Assembly: GCA_934317185.1 (NCBI GenBank)
Contig: CAKREJ010000020.1
Span: 1-19,592, forward strand
Length of the DNA stretch: 19,592 nucleotides
Direction: 5' to 3'
From: an uncultured Anaerobutyricum sp.
Lineage (GTDB): Bacteria; Bacillota; Clostridia; Lachnospirales; Lachnospiraceae
Part shown: positions 8,030 to 16,893 of the stretch, in pieces
Position numbering within the stretch: position 1 is the stretch's first letter
Layout of the letters: each line of letters starts with the position of its first letter
Translations under genes and position numbers: made by a program
The notes under the pieces: generated by a model
The model's input: only the letters and a program-made list of their open reading frames with translations
Told to the model about the DNA's origin: nothing
Databases searched by the model: none

Positions 8030-8518
8030 TTACTTATTCACTTTAAACGTCCAAAACTTATTTAAAATAAAATTAAATGGTGTTGTAATGAACAAGTTAA
8101 TTACTGGTCCGATAATCTGTGGCAGTCCCAATATACTGATTTCAATATATAATAAAACTTCCGTCAAGAGCAAACCCGTAAATGCATATGAGATATATGT
8201 TTTTATCAACGTATAAAGCCAGCTTCTCTTCCCACTTTCTTCTTGTTTAAAAACAAATTTATTATTCCAGTAAAAGGCATTAAATACACTGATTATAAAT
8301 CCCATTACATTTGCCATATGATACGAAAAACCAATGTAAAGAAAGAAAGCGTATGTTATGTAATTCACCAGGAAATTAGTAATTCCTACTTCCACAAACC
8401 CAATAAACTGCCTCCAGCTTTCCCATTGCATTTTTGTCATTTCTTTTCCTGCTATTTTATATAAAAACTGCAGTACCGCTTTCGCAATAACTTCAATAAT
8501 ATTTTGAATTTTTCTCAT
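8030..8518 (-). CDS. GtrA-family polyprenyl-phosphate sugar flippase
   Basis: The 162-residue protein has four membrane helices (about 39-61, 67-87, 104-127 and 133-151) and the GtrA motifs FYWNNKFVF (82-90) and NFILNKFWTF (149-158). GtrA/GtcA proteins are thought to flip a lipid-linked monosaccharide (sugar-P-undecaprenol) to the outer face of the membrane for a GT-C enzyme. A 30-residue N-terminal extension precedes the first helix, longer than in minimal members. It is the last gene of the operon, starting 1 nt after the acyltransferase stop with AGGA about 9 nt upstream. Its partners in the same transcript are the ArnC/GtrB-like transferase and the YfhO-family protein. Confidence 0.92.
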   Translation of the reverse strand: MRKIQNIIEVIAKAVLQFLYKIAGKEMTKMQWESWRQFIGFVEVGITNFLVNYITYAFFLYIGFSYHMANVMGFIISVFNAFYWNNKFVFKQEESGKRSWLYTLIKTYISYAFTGLLLTEVLLYIEISILGLPQIIGPVINLFITTPFNFILNKFWTFKVNK

Positions 8519-8519
8519 A

Positions 8520-9095
8520 CTATTTTTCCTGTTCTACATATTTTGCAAGAAATTCCTGTTCATACTCCAGCGGTTTTCTCGCCCTCTCTTTTATTCTCCT
8601 ACAAGGGATTCCTACGTTAATGGTCCACTCTTCCAAATCTTTATTAATTAATGACATGGCTCCAACCGCCACACCTTCCCCTATAGTTACTCCCGGCAAA
8701 ATTGTTGAACCTGTTCCAATAATAGAATGTCTCCCTACAGATACATCGCCCCGCTGCAGTTTTTTATATTCCTCCGGAACCATCGGATTCACCATAGATT
8801 CTCCCGAATAATCATCGCTCTCTGCATAAATAACGTTTCTTGAAGAAAGAGCCACAAAATCGCCTATCATAATTTGAGAATCTCCCGCAAACATTGACGC
8901 ATATGCTGAAATATGAACATAGCTTCCAATTGTAATATTTCCACTAAGTATACAAAAATCATCAATCCGGACATTACTTCCAAGACTTATATGAGCGGCT
9001 CCATAAATACTACACTTACGACTGATCAAAACATTCGTACCATATTCTTTTAAACCCAGCTCCTGCAACTCCTGCTCTGTATAAAAGCTCGTCAT
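8520..9095 (-). CDS. Left-handed beta-helix (hexapeptide) acyltransferase, probably N-acylating an amino sugar
   Basis: The 191-residue protein shows hexapeptide repeats across about residues 20-165 (ISLGSNVRIDDFCI, ITIGSYVHIS, IMIGDFVALS, VSVGRHSIIG, VTIGEGVAVG). A loop rich in acidic residues follows strand NVIYAE (87-92). The end GIPCRRIKER (162-171) is typical of sugar O/N-acetyltransferases that use acyl-CoA. His61 in GSYVHISAY is a candidate catalytic base. It starts 1 nt after the aminotransferase stop, with AAAGGA in that gene's end as ribosome binding site. By position it should acylate the amino group made by the aminotransferase, as VioB, QdtC or FdtC do; an O-acetyltransferase role cannot be excluded. 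Confidence 0.92.
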   Translation of the reverse strand: MTSFYTEQELQELGLKEYGTNVLISRKCSIYGAAHISLGSNVRIDDFCILSGNITIGSYVHISAYASMFAGDSQIMIGDFVALSSRNVIYAESDDYSGESMVNPMVPEEYKKLQRGDVSVGRHSIIGTGSTILPGVTIGEGVAVGAMSLINKDLEEWTINVGIPCRRIKERARKPLEYEQEFLAKYVEQEK

Positions 9096-9096
9096 T

Positions 9097-10209
9097 TTAT
9101 TTTCCTTTCATTCCAATAATCACATCACAGATTTTGTCTACTTCCTCTAATGCTAACTCTGCATATAGCGGCAACGTAAGAACTCTCTTAGAAATCTTTA
9201 ATGCAATTGGTGTTTCATTTACATCACATTGATTTTTATAACAATCAAAGGTATTTGTTAACGGATAGAAATACTTTCTGGAAAAAATATCCTGTTCCAT
9301 TAATGCATCACTTACTTCATTTCTTGTAAAGCCAAATTCCCTTTCATCAAAAACAACCGGAAAATATGCATAATTTGATTTCACTTCCTTTTGAATTGGA
9401 TTTAACTTAATTCCGGGAATATTCTCTAAACGTTCTCTATATCTTTCTACAACCTCTTTTCTCTTGCTGATTTCTTCATCAACATGTCGTAGATTACACA
9501 ATCCCATCGCTGCCTGAAATTCATTCATTTTTGCATTGGCTCCGATTGCATCAACTGTTTCTGCATTTCTTATTCCGAAGTTTTTAAGACGATATAACTT
9601 CCGACCAAATTCAGGATCACTGAAACATACCGCTCCACCTTCTATTGTATTATATACCTTTGTTGCATGAAAGCTGAACATGGATGCATCTCCAAAACTT
9701 CCAACTCCTCTTCCCTTATATGTTTCACCAAAAGCATGTGCTGCATCATAAAATACTTTCAATCCATATTTTTTTGCCAGACGCTCTATCCCTTCAACAT
9801 CGCAAATATTTCCATAGACATGTACCGGCACAATTGCAACTGTTTTATCTGTAATCAGGCTCTCTATTTTTGATACATCCATTGTATAATCATCTTCTCT
9901 GATATCACAAAAAACCGGCTTCATACCATTTCTTACAATTGCATGTGTAGTAGAAGCAAAGGTAAATGGAGTTGTAATAACTTCTCCTCCACTTATGTTC
10001 ATCGCCTGAAGGCCAAGCTCCAAAGCCATATGCCCATTAGAAAAGAGCGACACCTGCTCTACCCCCAGATATTCCTCTAACTGCTCTGTTAACTTTTCAT
10101 GCTTTTCTCCCATATTGGTAAGCCAATGACTATCCCATATTGACTTGATTTCTTCCATGTATTCTTCCATTGGCGGCATAGAAGATCTGGTAACTAAAAT
10201 TTTACTCAT
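9097..10209 (-). CDS. DegT/DnrJ/EryC1/StrS-family sugar-nucleotide aminotransferase (VioA-like)
   Basis: This PLP enzyme (370 residues) should convert a keto sugar nucleotide to the amino sugar, usually with glutamate as donor. The PLP lysine is Lys184 in SFHATKVYNTIEGGA. The cofactor Asp155 lies in FYDAAHAFGE and the phosphate-binding SNGHMAL is near residue 58. The opening VTRSSMPPMEEYMEEI and WLTNMG resemble the VioA subgroup, which makes dTDP-4-amino-4,6-dideoxyglucose. The exact substrate is inferred. The ATG at 10209 is preferred over 10215 because GGAGG sits 6 nt upstream of it and touches the other. It overlaps the preceding glycosyltransferase by 8 nt. No 4,6-dehydratase is encoded in the window, so the keto sugar must come from elsewhere. 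Confidence 0.95.
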   Translation of the reverse strand: MSKILVTRSSMPPMEEYMEEIKSIWDSHWLTNMGEKHEKLTEQLEEYLGVEQVSLFSNGHMALELGLQAMNISGGEVITTPFTFASTTHAIVRNGMKPVFCDIREDDYTMDVSKIESLITDKTVAIVPVHVYGNICDVEGIERLAKKYGLKVFYDAAHAFGETYKGRGVGSFGDASMFSFHATKVYNTIEGGAVCFSDPEFGRKLYRLKNFGIRNAETVDAIGANAKMNEFQAAMGLCNLRHVDEEISKRKEVVERYRERLENIPGIKLNPIQKEVKSNYAYFPVVFDEREFGFTRNEVSDALMEQDIFSRKYFYPLTNTFDCYKNQCDVNETPIALKISKRVLTLPLYAELALEEVDKICDVIIGMKGK

Positions 10210-11194
10210 TTTCATCCTCCAGACTTACTGTCACAGCTTCTTTACAAGCTTCTTCCATTTTTTCTTCACAATTTACTTCTTCTCTTACTACGCTTCTTGG
10301 CAATCCGCTTGCAGAAATATACAATCTGCCAATATATTCGCCCAAAAGACCAATACTCATAAGCTGTACTCCTGCAAAGAAAATAATAGTTATCATAATA
10401 GATGTCCAGCCCATCGCCTGCGTAGGACCTGTCAATCTCTGAATCAAAAGAACTATCGCTATAATAAAGCTTACCGCAGTAATTAAAGAACCAAGCTGAA
10501 TTGATAATCGTAACGGCTTAATGGAAAAATTAAGAAATCCATCTAACCAAAGACCAAATAGCTTCTTAAAAGTATAGTTTGACTTGCCATTCGTTCTCTC
10601 TCGATGCTCTACCTGTACATTTGCCACATTTTTTGTTACTGCAAAAATCAGACCGTACAGATATGGATAATTATTAGAATATTTTATCATTTCATCCTTT
10701 ACAAACTTTCTCATAACAAAAAAGCTGTTAATACGAATATCTTGAGGCTTTCCTATCATAATCTCTGTCATTTTATTATTGACCTTGCTTCCAAATCTAC
10801 GGAAAGCACTTTCTTTCTGCTGCGGATATTTTGCAAATACTACGTCATAATTTCCTTCTTCTAATGCACCCAGCATATGCAGAATCTCATCTGCCGGCAT
10901 CTGAAGATCATCATCCATCTCTACAACAAAATCTCCTTCTGCATATCGATATCCTTCCATTACTGCATTCGTCTGACCTGCATTTTTTGACAGATGAATT
11001 ACTTTAATATTTTTTTCTTTTTTTGCGATTTTCTTAACCAGATTATAAACCCCGTCCGGACTAAAGTCATCCACAAGAACAACTTCATATGTGTATTTAT
11101 CTGTTTTACTAAATGCATTCTTTATCTCTTCTAATACTGCTTCTATCGTCTTTTCAGAATTATAAAGTCCTATGACGATTGAGACTTTTTTCAT
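10202..11194 (-). CDS. ArnC/GtrB/CsbB-like polyprenyl-phosphate glycosyltransferase (GT2)
   Basis: The 330-residue protein has a cytoplasmic GT2 domain: SIVIGLYNSE at 5-14, VVLVDDFSPDG at 38-48, metal-binding Asp94-Asp96 in VEMDDDLQMP, and RTNGKSNYT at 200-208. Two C-terminal helices (about 232-253 and 263-288) follow. This architecture transfers one sugar from a nucleotide donor to undecaprenyl phosphate. Its closest known logic is ArnC or GtrB, and its donor is probably the acylated amino sugar made by the next two genes. The start overlaps the 3' end of the YfhO-family gene by 35 nt in another frame; GGAGG lies 10 nt upstream. It ends in an acidic tail of about 30 residues. Confidence 0.95.
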   Translation of the reverse strand: MKKVSIVIGLYNSEKTIEAVLEEIKNAFSKTDKYTYEVVLVDDFSPDGVYNLVKKIAKKEKNIKVIHLSKNAGQTNAVMEGYRYAEGDFVVEMDDDLQMPADEILHMLGALEEGNYDVVFAKYPQQKESAFRRFGSKVNNKMTEIMIGKPQDIRINSFFVMRKFVKDEMIKYSNNYPYLYGLIFAVTKNVANVQVEHRERTNGKSNYTFKKLFGLWLDGFLNFSIKPLRLSIQLGSLITAVSFIIAIVLLIQRLTGPTQAMGWTSIMITIIFFAGVQLMSIGLLGEYIGRLYISASGLPRSVVREEVNCEEKMEEACKEAVTVSLEDENE

Positions 11195-13970
11195 TTCGCA
11201 ACTTCCTCCAATCTATAATCACCATAACGCATATTATCACACATCCGGCTCCAAACATCACCAGACTGACGTTAAATCCTATCGGTCTGTAGACCAACTC
11301 TATCTTATGTTTACCTTGTCTCAGCGGAACGCCAGTAAAGCAGATATCTGCTTTATAGCTTTCTGCAAGCTGTCCATCAATATATACTTTCCATCCGGGA
11401 TGTTTCAATAAACTCAGATAGAGGAATCCATCTTTCTTTATATCTACGGTGCCGGCAATCGTATTTGCACTCTGTCCTGTCATCGTAAAACGATTATCAG
11501 AAAGCTTCTGTGCCTGATTATCAAAACTATTCTGTGGCACAATATAAACTTTCAAATCATCATAAGTATATTCTCCACGAGTCGGAAATTCAATTGTTAT
11601 TTTTCCATTACTTTTTTTGAAGTATCCTATATTAACAAGATAGCTGTCTCTTTCTGTTATTCCCTGTGCTTCACCCTCTGCATTTACAATTCTTTTACGA
11701 AGATTTCCAGAAGAAACAAACAACTCAAAATTCCCATATGGCTGATAATCAATATGATTCATCCGATATCTCGCCGTATCATACCTATCACTCAAACTAT
11801 CTTTTCCCAAGTCGAGTTCCTGCAATTTACTAATAGAATATGCTTTTTTCTTTAATCCTGTAAATTCTACATAAACCTCACAGTTTTCATATTGTTTTGT
11901 TTCCAGTTCCAGCTTTGAACGAGAATCAACTTTAAAACTTTTTTTGTTTAACTTTACAGAAGAATTATCTGCGACTGTGTAGTCTGCTTCCTGTATATCC
12001 AGATCAGCTTCTTTCGTATTGAATTTAGCTACATCAAGCTTATCATAATCTTCATCCGAAACTACAGCAGTCTGCATCATAAGCTGTTCTTTTTCCAACG
12101 CAGAATATTTTTCAAATTCACTTTCCTTTATTACAGAATCAAAAACATAACCAAGCCCTGGATTATATTTCTGTTTTTGAACAGTCACACCTTCCCTCTT
12201 TGCTATTTTTTTATAGCCATAACCGGCATAAGATTTAATGCTTCCAGATTCATTCAGGAAATACTTCACTCCCTGAAGAAAATTCAAACGACTTCGATTG
12301 TCATTTGAATAAACACACATCCTTCTAAAATATCCGGCATTATTTCCCAATTGTTTATTATATTCTAATAAATTACTGTCTAGCGATGAAAGATATGATG
12401 AAAGTGAACGACCTCCCCAATAAAGAGATTCATTCGCCGGTGTACATGTATAAATATTTTTTCCAGCCGAATTCTTTATTCTCTCTACATAATCTACCCG
12501 ATAAAAATCTTTATCAGCAGTATGATTCTCCGCCCTTAAAAGACTTTGAGAGTACAACTGCCAACTCTCTCCTGCATCCATATACTGAGCAAGCTGTCCG
12601 CTTGAAAACGGAGCAAAGAATAATAAATATGTTCCACCAATATTAACCATCAATAAAGTAAGTATTATTTCAAATCGTTGACCAATACATAAATAAAAAA
12701 GTACTGCACATAAAACACAAAACATACTTACCGCACAATTTACTTCCTGCACTGTGTTAAAAATAACATTTCCAACAAACAATGCTATAGTTATAATAAC
12801 TAAGCTCACAATCAGGTATCGACTATTCTCTCGCTTTATCTCTGCTATATTCTCCAAACATTCTATTGATGCCCATACATAAAAAAATGCCAGAATATAA
12901 CACCAGCGTCCCACAGAATAACTAAATCCATTCATGATTCTTCCCCATATTGGAACAATCGTCATTACAAAACTAAATAAAAAGAATAAAATCGGAACTT
13001 TTTTTTGTACATTTTTCATTTGAGAAAACATCAACGGAATTGTTAACAGCATTAATGCATTAACTCCTGTATAAGAATAGTTTCCTGAAACCTCCATACC
13101 TCCCGTCAGGCTTGGAATCCACCGAAGCACATCCTGAATATGTGGCAACAGAGAGGCGTCCACACCTGAAGTTTTCGCCGCATTCATCAAAGTGAAAATT
13201 ACCGAGAAAATTATTGGAGCCGCCAAACATACTGAGATAAGTACATAGCCTATATATTTAAAAATCAGTACAAAAAAGTCACTGATACTTCTTTGCTTGC
13301 TTTCCTGATCCATAAAATATTTAACTAATATATAAAGGAATGCAAAAATTGCTGTCATATATGCAAAATAAATATAAGTTACAAGAGAAAACCATACACT
13401 GAAGATAAGCAGATACGGTTTTCCTCCATCATAGACTTTATCAATTCCCCATATAACAAGCGGAAATAAAATAAGCGGTACAAGAAAAAAGCCATGCCTT
13501 ATAGAACCTACTCCCCAAAAACAAAATGCATAGCTCAATCCTCCTAATAAACTGAGATTTTCTTTTATTTTATGGTAACGAAGAAATCCCAACATTCCTA
13601 AACCTGCAACATATAAACGTAATATCACCGCCACACTATATCCTACATCAAGATATTTATCCGGGAAAAGAATTGCGATATAGTTAAACGGATCCATAAG
13701 AATTATCGCTAAATTTCCAATAGTATCACTGCCAATTCCTATATTTTGCGACCATAAAGAAATCCCTTTTCCATCTATTAAACTCATAACTATATTTTTT
13801 GTAATTTTCAGCAATGGGTAATGTTGTAAGAATGCATCTATATTTAATATAAACGTCTTTCCCATTAACAAAAAACTTCCAAATGCCACCAATGCTATTA
13901 CGCAAAAGCACATTGTATACAGTAGTATTAGTGGTATTTTATAACGAAAAATCTCAACCTTATCTTTCAT
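11160..13970 (-). CDS. YfhO-family GT-C membrane glycosyltransferase
   Basis: The 936-residue protein has about a dozen helices in its first 500 residues, a large extracytoplasmic domain (roughly 500-895) and a last helix near 900-920. YfhO signatures are NIDAFLQHYPLLK (44-55, with acidic Asp45), LWSQNIGIGSD (72-82), MDPFN, and KHPGWKVYIDGQ with GVPLRQGKHKIELVYRP at the C-terminus. In Bacillus, YfhO works with CsbB and a GtcA protein to glycosylate lipoteichoic acid from a polyprenyl-linked sugar; the same partners are encoded here. The start at 13970 is chosen for GGAGG 5 nt upstream. A longer in-frame start at 14045 would make the 14004-14038 hairpin coding and lacks a good site. Confidence 0.93.
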   Translation of the reverse strand: MKDKVEIFRYKIPLILLYTMCFCVIALVAFGSFLLMGKTFILNIDAFLQHYPLLKITKNIVMSLIDGKGISLWSQNIGIGSDTIGNLAIILMDPFNYIAILFPDKYLDVGYSVAVILRLYVAGLGMLGFLRYHKIKENLSLLGGLSYAFCFWGVGSIRHGFFLVPLILFPLVIWGIDKVYDGGKPYLLIFSVWFSLVTYIYFAYMTAIFAFLYILVKYFMDQESKQRSISDFFVLIFKYIGYVLISVCLAAPIIFSVIFTLMNAAKTSGVDASLLPHIQDVLRWIPSLTGGMEVSGNYSYTGVNALMLLTIPLMFSQMKNVQKKVPILFFLFSFVMTIVPIWGRIMNGFSYSVGRWCYILAFFYVWASIECLENIAEIKRENSRYLIVSLVIITIALFVGNVIFNTVQEVNCAVSMFCVLCAVLFYLCIGQRFEIILTLLMVNIGGTYLLFFAPFSSGQLAQYMDAGESWQLYSQSLLRAENHTADKDFYRVDYVERIKNSAGKNIYTCTPANESLYWGGRSLSSYLSSLDSNLLEYNKQLGNNAGYFRRMCVYSNDNRSRLNFLQGVKYFLNESGSIKSYAGYGYKKIAKREGVTVQKQKYNPGLGYVFDSVIKESEFEKYSALEKEQLMMQTAVVSDEDYDKLDVAKFNTKEADLDIQEADYTVADNSSVKLNKKSFKVDSRSKLELETKQYENCEVYVEFTGLKKKAYSISKLQELDLGKDSLSDRYDTARYRMNHIDYQPYGNFELFVSSGNLRKRIVNAEGEAQGITERDSYLVNIGYFKKSNGKITIEFPTRGEYTYDDLKVYIVPQNSFDNQAQKLSDNRFTMTGQSANTIAGTVDIKKDGFLYLSLLKHPGWKVYIDGQLAESYKADICFTGVPLRQGKHKIELVYRPIGFNVSLVMFGAGCVIICVMVIIDWRKLRNEKSLNRHRTL

Positions 13971-14000
13971 TCTTTCCTCCATTTTTACTTTTATGTACGT

Positions 14001-14041
14001 TCCCGGAAGCTCCCCATAAAAACGAATAAAAGCTTCCGAGA
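14001..14041 (-). other. Intergenic hairpin between the GT2-TagF fusion and the YfhO-family gene
   Basis: CGGAAGCT (14004-14011) pairs with AGCTTCCG (14031-14038) around a 19-nt loop, with partial extension at both feet. No T run follows on either strand, so it is not a standard terminator. It lies 14 nt after the stop of the fusion gene and about 34 nt before the YfhO-family start. It could stabilise or process the mRNA between the two halves of the operon, or act as a weak attenuator. Confidence 0.5.
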
Positions 14042-14054
14042 ACATATCACTCTA

Positions 14055-16838
14055 TTACTGTAAATATGCCTTCTTCAATGCCTGATAAGTATCCTCTCCA
14101 TGATTCTCATACTGTGTAAAGAAACTATTAGAAATCTCCTTATATTCTTCAGGGATATTGTAATTATCCTCTACGATTTCTTTAATATTCGCTGCCAGTT
14201 CTTCTTCCTTGATCGCAAGCTTTCCAAATCCCTCTTCTAACGGAATATCAAGCGTACGATAGGTGTGCATACCTGAACAGAACTTGTCATAATCCGGCAT
14301 GAAGTATAAAACCGGCTTTCCGCAATAAACAAAATCAAACACAAAGGAAGAGAAATCTGTAATACAGATCTTATAATCTGATAAATTAACTGCACTTGGT
14401 GCCAGGCAGATTCTATCTGTATCTATTTTAAAGAGATGTGCATAGCATTCAAAAATAGGATGCAGTTTAAAATCTAAATACAAATCATTATCTTCCAGCA
14501 TTTTTATAAAATCCTTATCGTGGAACAGCTTATCATATTCCTGATAGTACTCTGATTTAAGAAACTTTCCTTCCTGCGGAGTCCATCTGTTGTTTGTAAT
14601 ATCCCCGATCAGATAGTGTCTCCAGGATGGTGCTAACAAAATACGATTCTTTGGTTTTGCTTCACGGTCAATATAGTCCATACGAACCATACCGGAATCA
14701 ATAAATTCTTCTTCTCTGTAAGCATATTTTTCCAACATATTTTTCTTCTCAAATTCTGAAGATACTACAATCTTATCTAAAGCAATTCTGTCATTTCCAT
14801 ACTGCCACGGCAGGAATGCATGTAAAATACCATGCTGAAGATAAACTACTTTATAATGCCATAAATCTTTGAAATAGAGAGCCTCTTTATCATTAAACGG
14901 ACAATAGTAATTACACTGTGCATATGCGGTCAGAATAACAGAGGACTGCATAAACAATTCTTTATGTTCGTCAGAGCCAAACTTCACCAGCTTATCCAGC
15001 TCCTCTTCCCTGAAATGGTGTCTTATCGCTTCAAATTCATTATCATAAACATAAAAACGCTCTACACCGTCATCTTTTTGCAGATCGTGACGGAACTGCA
15101 TAAGTCCATTCTCTATATTTGTATTCGCATCGTTGTAAAGCCATATGTTTTTGTCCTGTGGAAGCTCCATATAATGTCTGCGTCGTTTAAGACAATCATC
15201 AAAATCATTCTCAGCTACTTCAATCGATTTCTCAGCCACCCTTATATTGTCAAAAAGAGAAGTTCCCGCCTTGAGTGTCTCCGCAAATTCTTCACTCGTA
15301 CGCTTCTTCTGTCTTTGTTCTTCCTGATCTAGTTTTAATCTTTCTGTTAATTGTTCGTAGTATTTATCCTGCTCTCTCAGAGCCTTCGAAAGCATCTGTC
15401 CCTCCAGCTTCTCAAAGTAGAACTCCCCTGTTTCTCTCTTATAGGAAACACTATATCCATTCTTAATGACGGACAACAGTCTGTATTTACCGTTAAATAA
15501 AGAGTTTTTCGTATTTGTAAAACGAACCGGATAGAAATGATTATCTATTTTGCAGAGGAACTTTATCGTGTGAACCTTATCCATATCCCATTTTTCTACA
15601 AATCTTCGGAAGTCCGTTATTTTTTCTTTTGCGGCATTGTAGCTATATGTGGAATAGGTTGTGTTAAGCCTTCTTAAACTGGAAGCATCATCATTCTCCA
15701 TTACCCATACTTCTACTTCTTTATAGGAACAGATTGGATGCTTTACAGCCGCATAAATCTGTATCATATTATCTTCAAAACTAAATTTCTGCAGATTCAC
15801 TGTCACATAACGCCATACATTTATTCGTTCTCCGGCAGCAAATAGTCCAAAGCGGTCACTATCCTCTATAATATGGTAATTATCCTTTACCTTCATTTTA
15901 AGGAAATGATGTCTGTGATACAAATCGACATGTGGCATATCAAAAAGAACATCCACATCCATCTGCTCCACTAATCTTTCCACTCTTTTTCTGGCTTCTT
16001 CTAATTTATCTTCCGGATAATGATATGGATATAATTTATTCGCCCTGAACTTCCAGCTTAAATCATTCAATACGATTGCCTGTACATATCTTGGGATTCT
16101 TTTTCCTTTATACTCAGCAAAAAGCTGTTCATAATATTTTATTGAAGTTTCAAAAATATAATATGCATAAAAATAATTTGCAGTAATGTTATCGTTATTT
16201 AATGCATAAATATATCCACCTTCATTGCAACATCCGATTTTCAATTTATCCTTCAGTACATAGGTATTATAACAACTATCCTCGTGTCTGAAATCAGGTG
16301 TTGTGTCAAAATAAACATTATTCTCTAACCCTTTGTTTTTCGAAAAAACATTTACTCTGGTCTGTGTAATATAAGGATTAATTACCAGATCATACACACC
16401 GGAGTTCTGTATCAAATCATATCTGAAATGTTTCTGTATCTTTCCATTTCTAAGAATATCTATCTGTGGATAGGAAACAAGGTCTATCTCATCATAATGC
16501 TCATCAAAAAAATCAGCGATCTTATCTATGGTGTGTGGAAGAAGTGCATCGTCAGAATCTAAGAAGCAAAAATACTTACCCTGTGCCTCACGCATTCCTC
16601 TGTTTCTCGTCGCAGACAGCTTTTCATTTGGCTTATGAATCGCTCTGACATTCGGATACTTTTCTGCAAATCTGTCACAGATTTCTGCACTGGAATCCGT
16701 AGAGCCATCATTCACAAGCAACACTTCATAATCCTCTAACGGACCCTGCTGTGTTAAAACAGAATTAACACACCATTCCAGATATTTTTCACTATTGTAT
16801 ATTGGTATAATTACTGATACACGATATTTATATTCCAT
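14055..16838 (-). CDS. Bifunctional GT2 glycosyltransferase / CDP-glycerol-type glycerophosphotransferase (TagB/TagF-like)
   Basis: The 927 residues form several parts. An N-terminal GT2 domain (1 to about 315) has SVIIPIYNSE, LVNDGSTDSS (41-50), metal-binding DSDD (94-97) and an HED segment at 184-186. A beta-rich linker domain (about 325-445) and a charged coiled-coil stretch (about 475-555) follow. The Glyphos_transf domain (about 560-927) has QHG (His669), FKLHPIF (His793) and ITDFSSFVFD (826-835), matching TagF catalytic and binding motifs. It probably adds a sugar and a glycerol- or polyol-phosphate to make a teichoic-acid-like repeat at the cytoplasmic membrane face. The ATG has ATAGGAGAG 4-5 nt upstream. 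It lies 55 nt after the degenerate GT2-like gene and shares its linker domain. Confidence 0.94.
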   Translation of the reverse strand: MEYKYRVSVIIPIYNSEKYLEWCVNSVLTQQGPLEDYEVLLVNDGSTDSSAEICDRFAEKYPNVRAIHKPNEKLSATRNRGMREAQGKYFCFLDSDDALLPHTIDKIADFFDEHYDEIDLVSYPQIDILRNGKIQKHFRYDLIQNSGVYDLVINPYITQTRVNVFSKNKGLENNVYFDTTPDFRHEDSCYNTYVLKDKLKIGCCNEGGYIYALNNDNITANYFYAYYIFETSIKYYEQLFAEYKGKRIPRYVQAIVLNDLSWKFRANKLYPYHYPEDKLEEARKRVERLVEQMDVDVLFDMPHVDLYHRHHFLKMKVKDNYHIIEDSDRFGLFAAGERINVWRYVTVNLQKFSFEDNMIQIYAAVKHPICSYKEVEVWVMENDDASSLRRLNTTYSTYSYNAAKEKITDFRRFVEKWDMDKVHTIKFLCKIDNHFYPVRFTNTKNSLFNGKYRLLSVIKNGYSVSYKRETGEFYFEKLEGQMLSKALREQDKYYEQLTERLKLDQEEQRQKKRTSEEFAETLKAGTSLFDNIRVAEKSIEVAENDFDDCLKRRRHYMELPQDKNIWLYNDANTNIENGLMQFRHDLQKDDGVERFYVYDNEFEAIRHHFREEELDKLVKFGSDEHKELFMQSSVILTAYAQCNYYCPFNDKEALYFKDLWHYKVVYLQHGILHAFLPWQYGNDRIALDKIVVSSEFEKKNMLEKYAYREEEFIDSGMVRMDYIDREAKPKNRILLAPSWRHYLIGDITNNRWTPQEGKFLKSEYYQEYDKLFHDKDFIKMLEDNDLYLDFKLHPIFECYAHLFKIDTDRICLAPSAVNLSDYKICITDFSSFVFDFVYCGKPVLYFMPDYDKFCSGMHTYRTLDIPLEEGFGKLAIKEEELAANIKEIVEDNYNIPEEYKEISNSFFTQYENHGEDTYQALKKAYLQ

Positions 16839-16893
16839 TTTCTCTCCTATATAATTTTACTCTTTATTTCTGTCTTTTTCAGTTATTTACACT

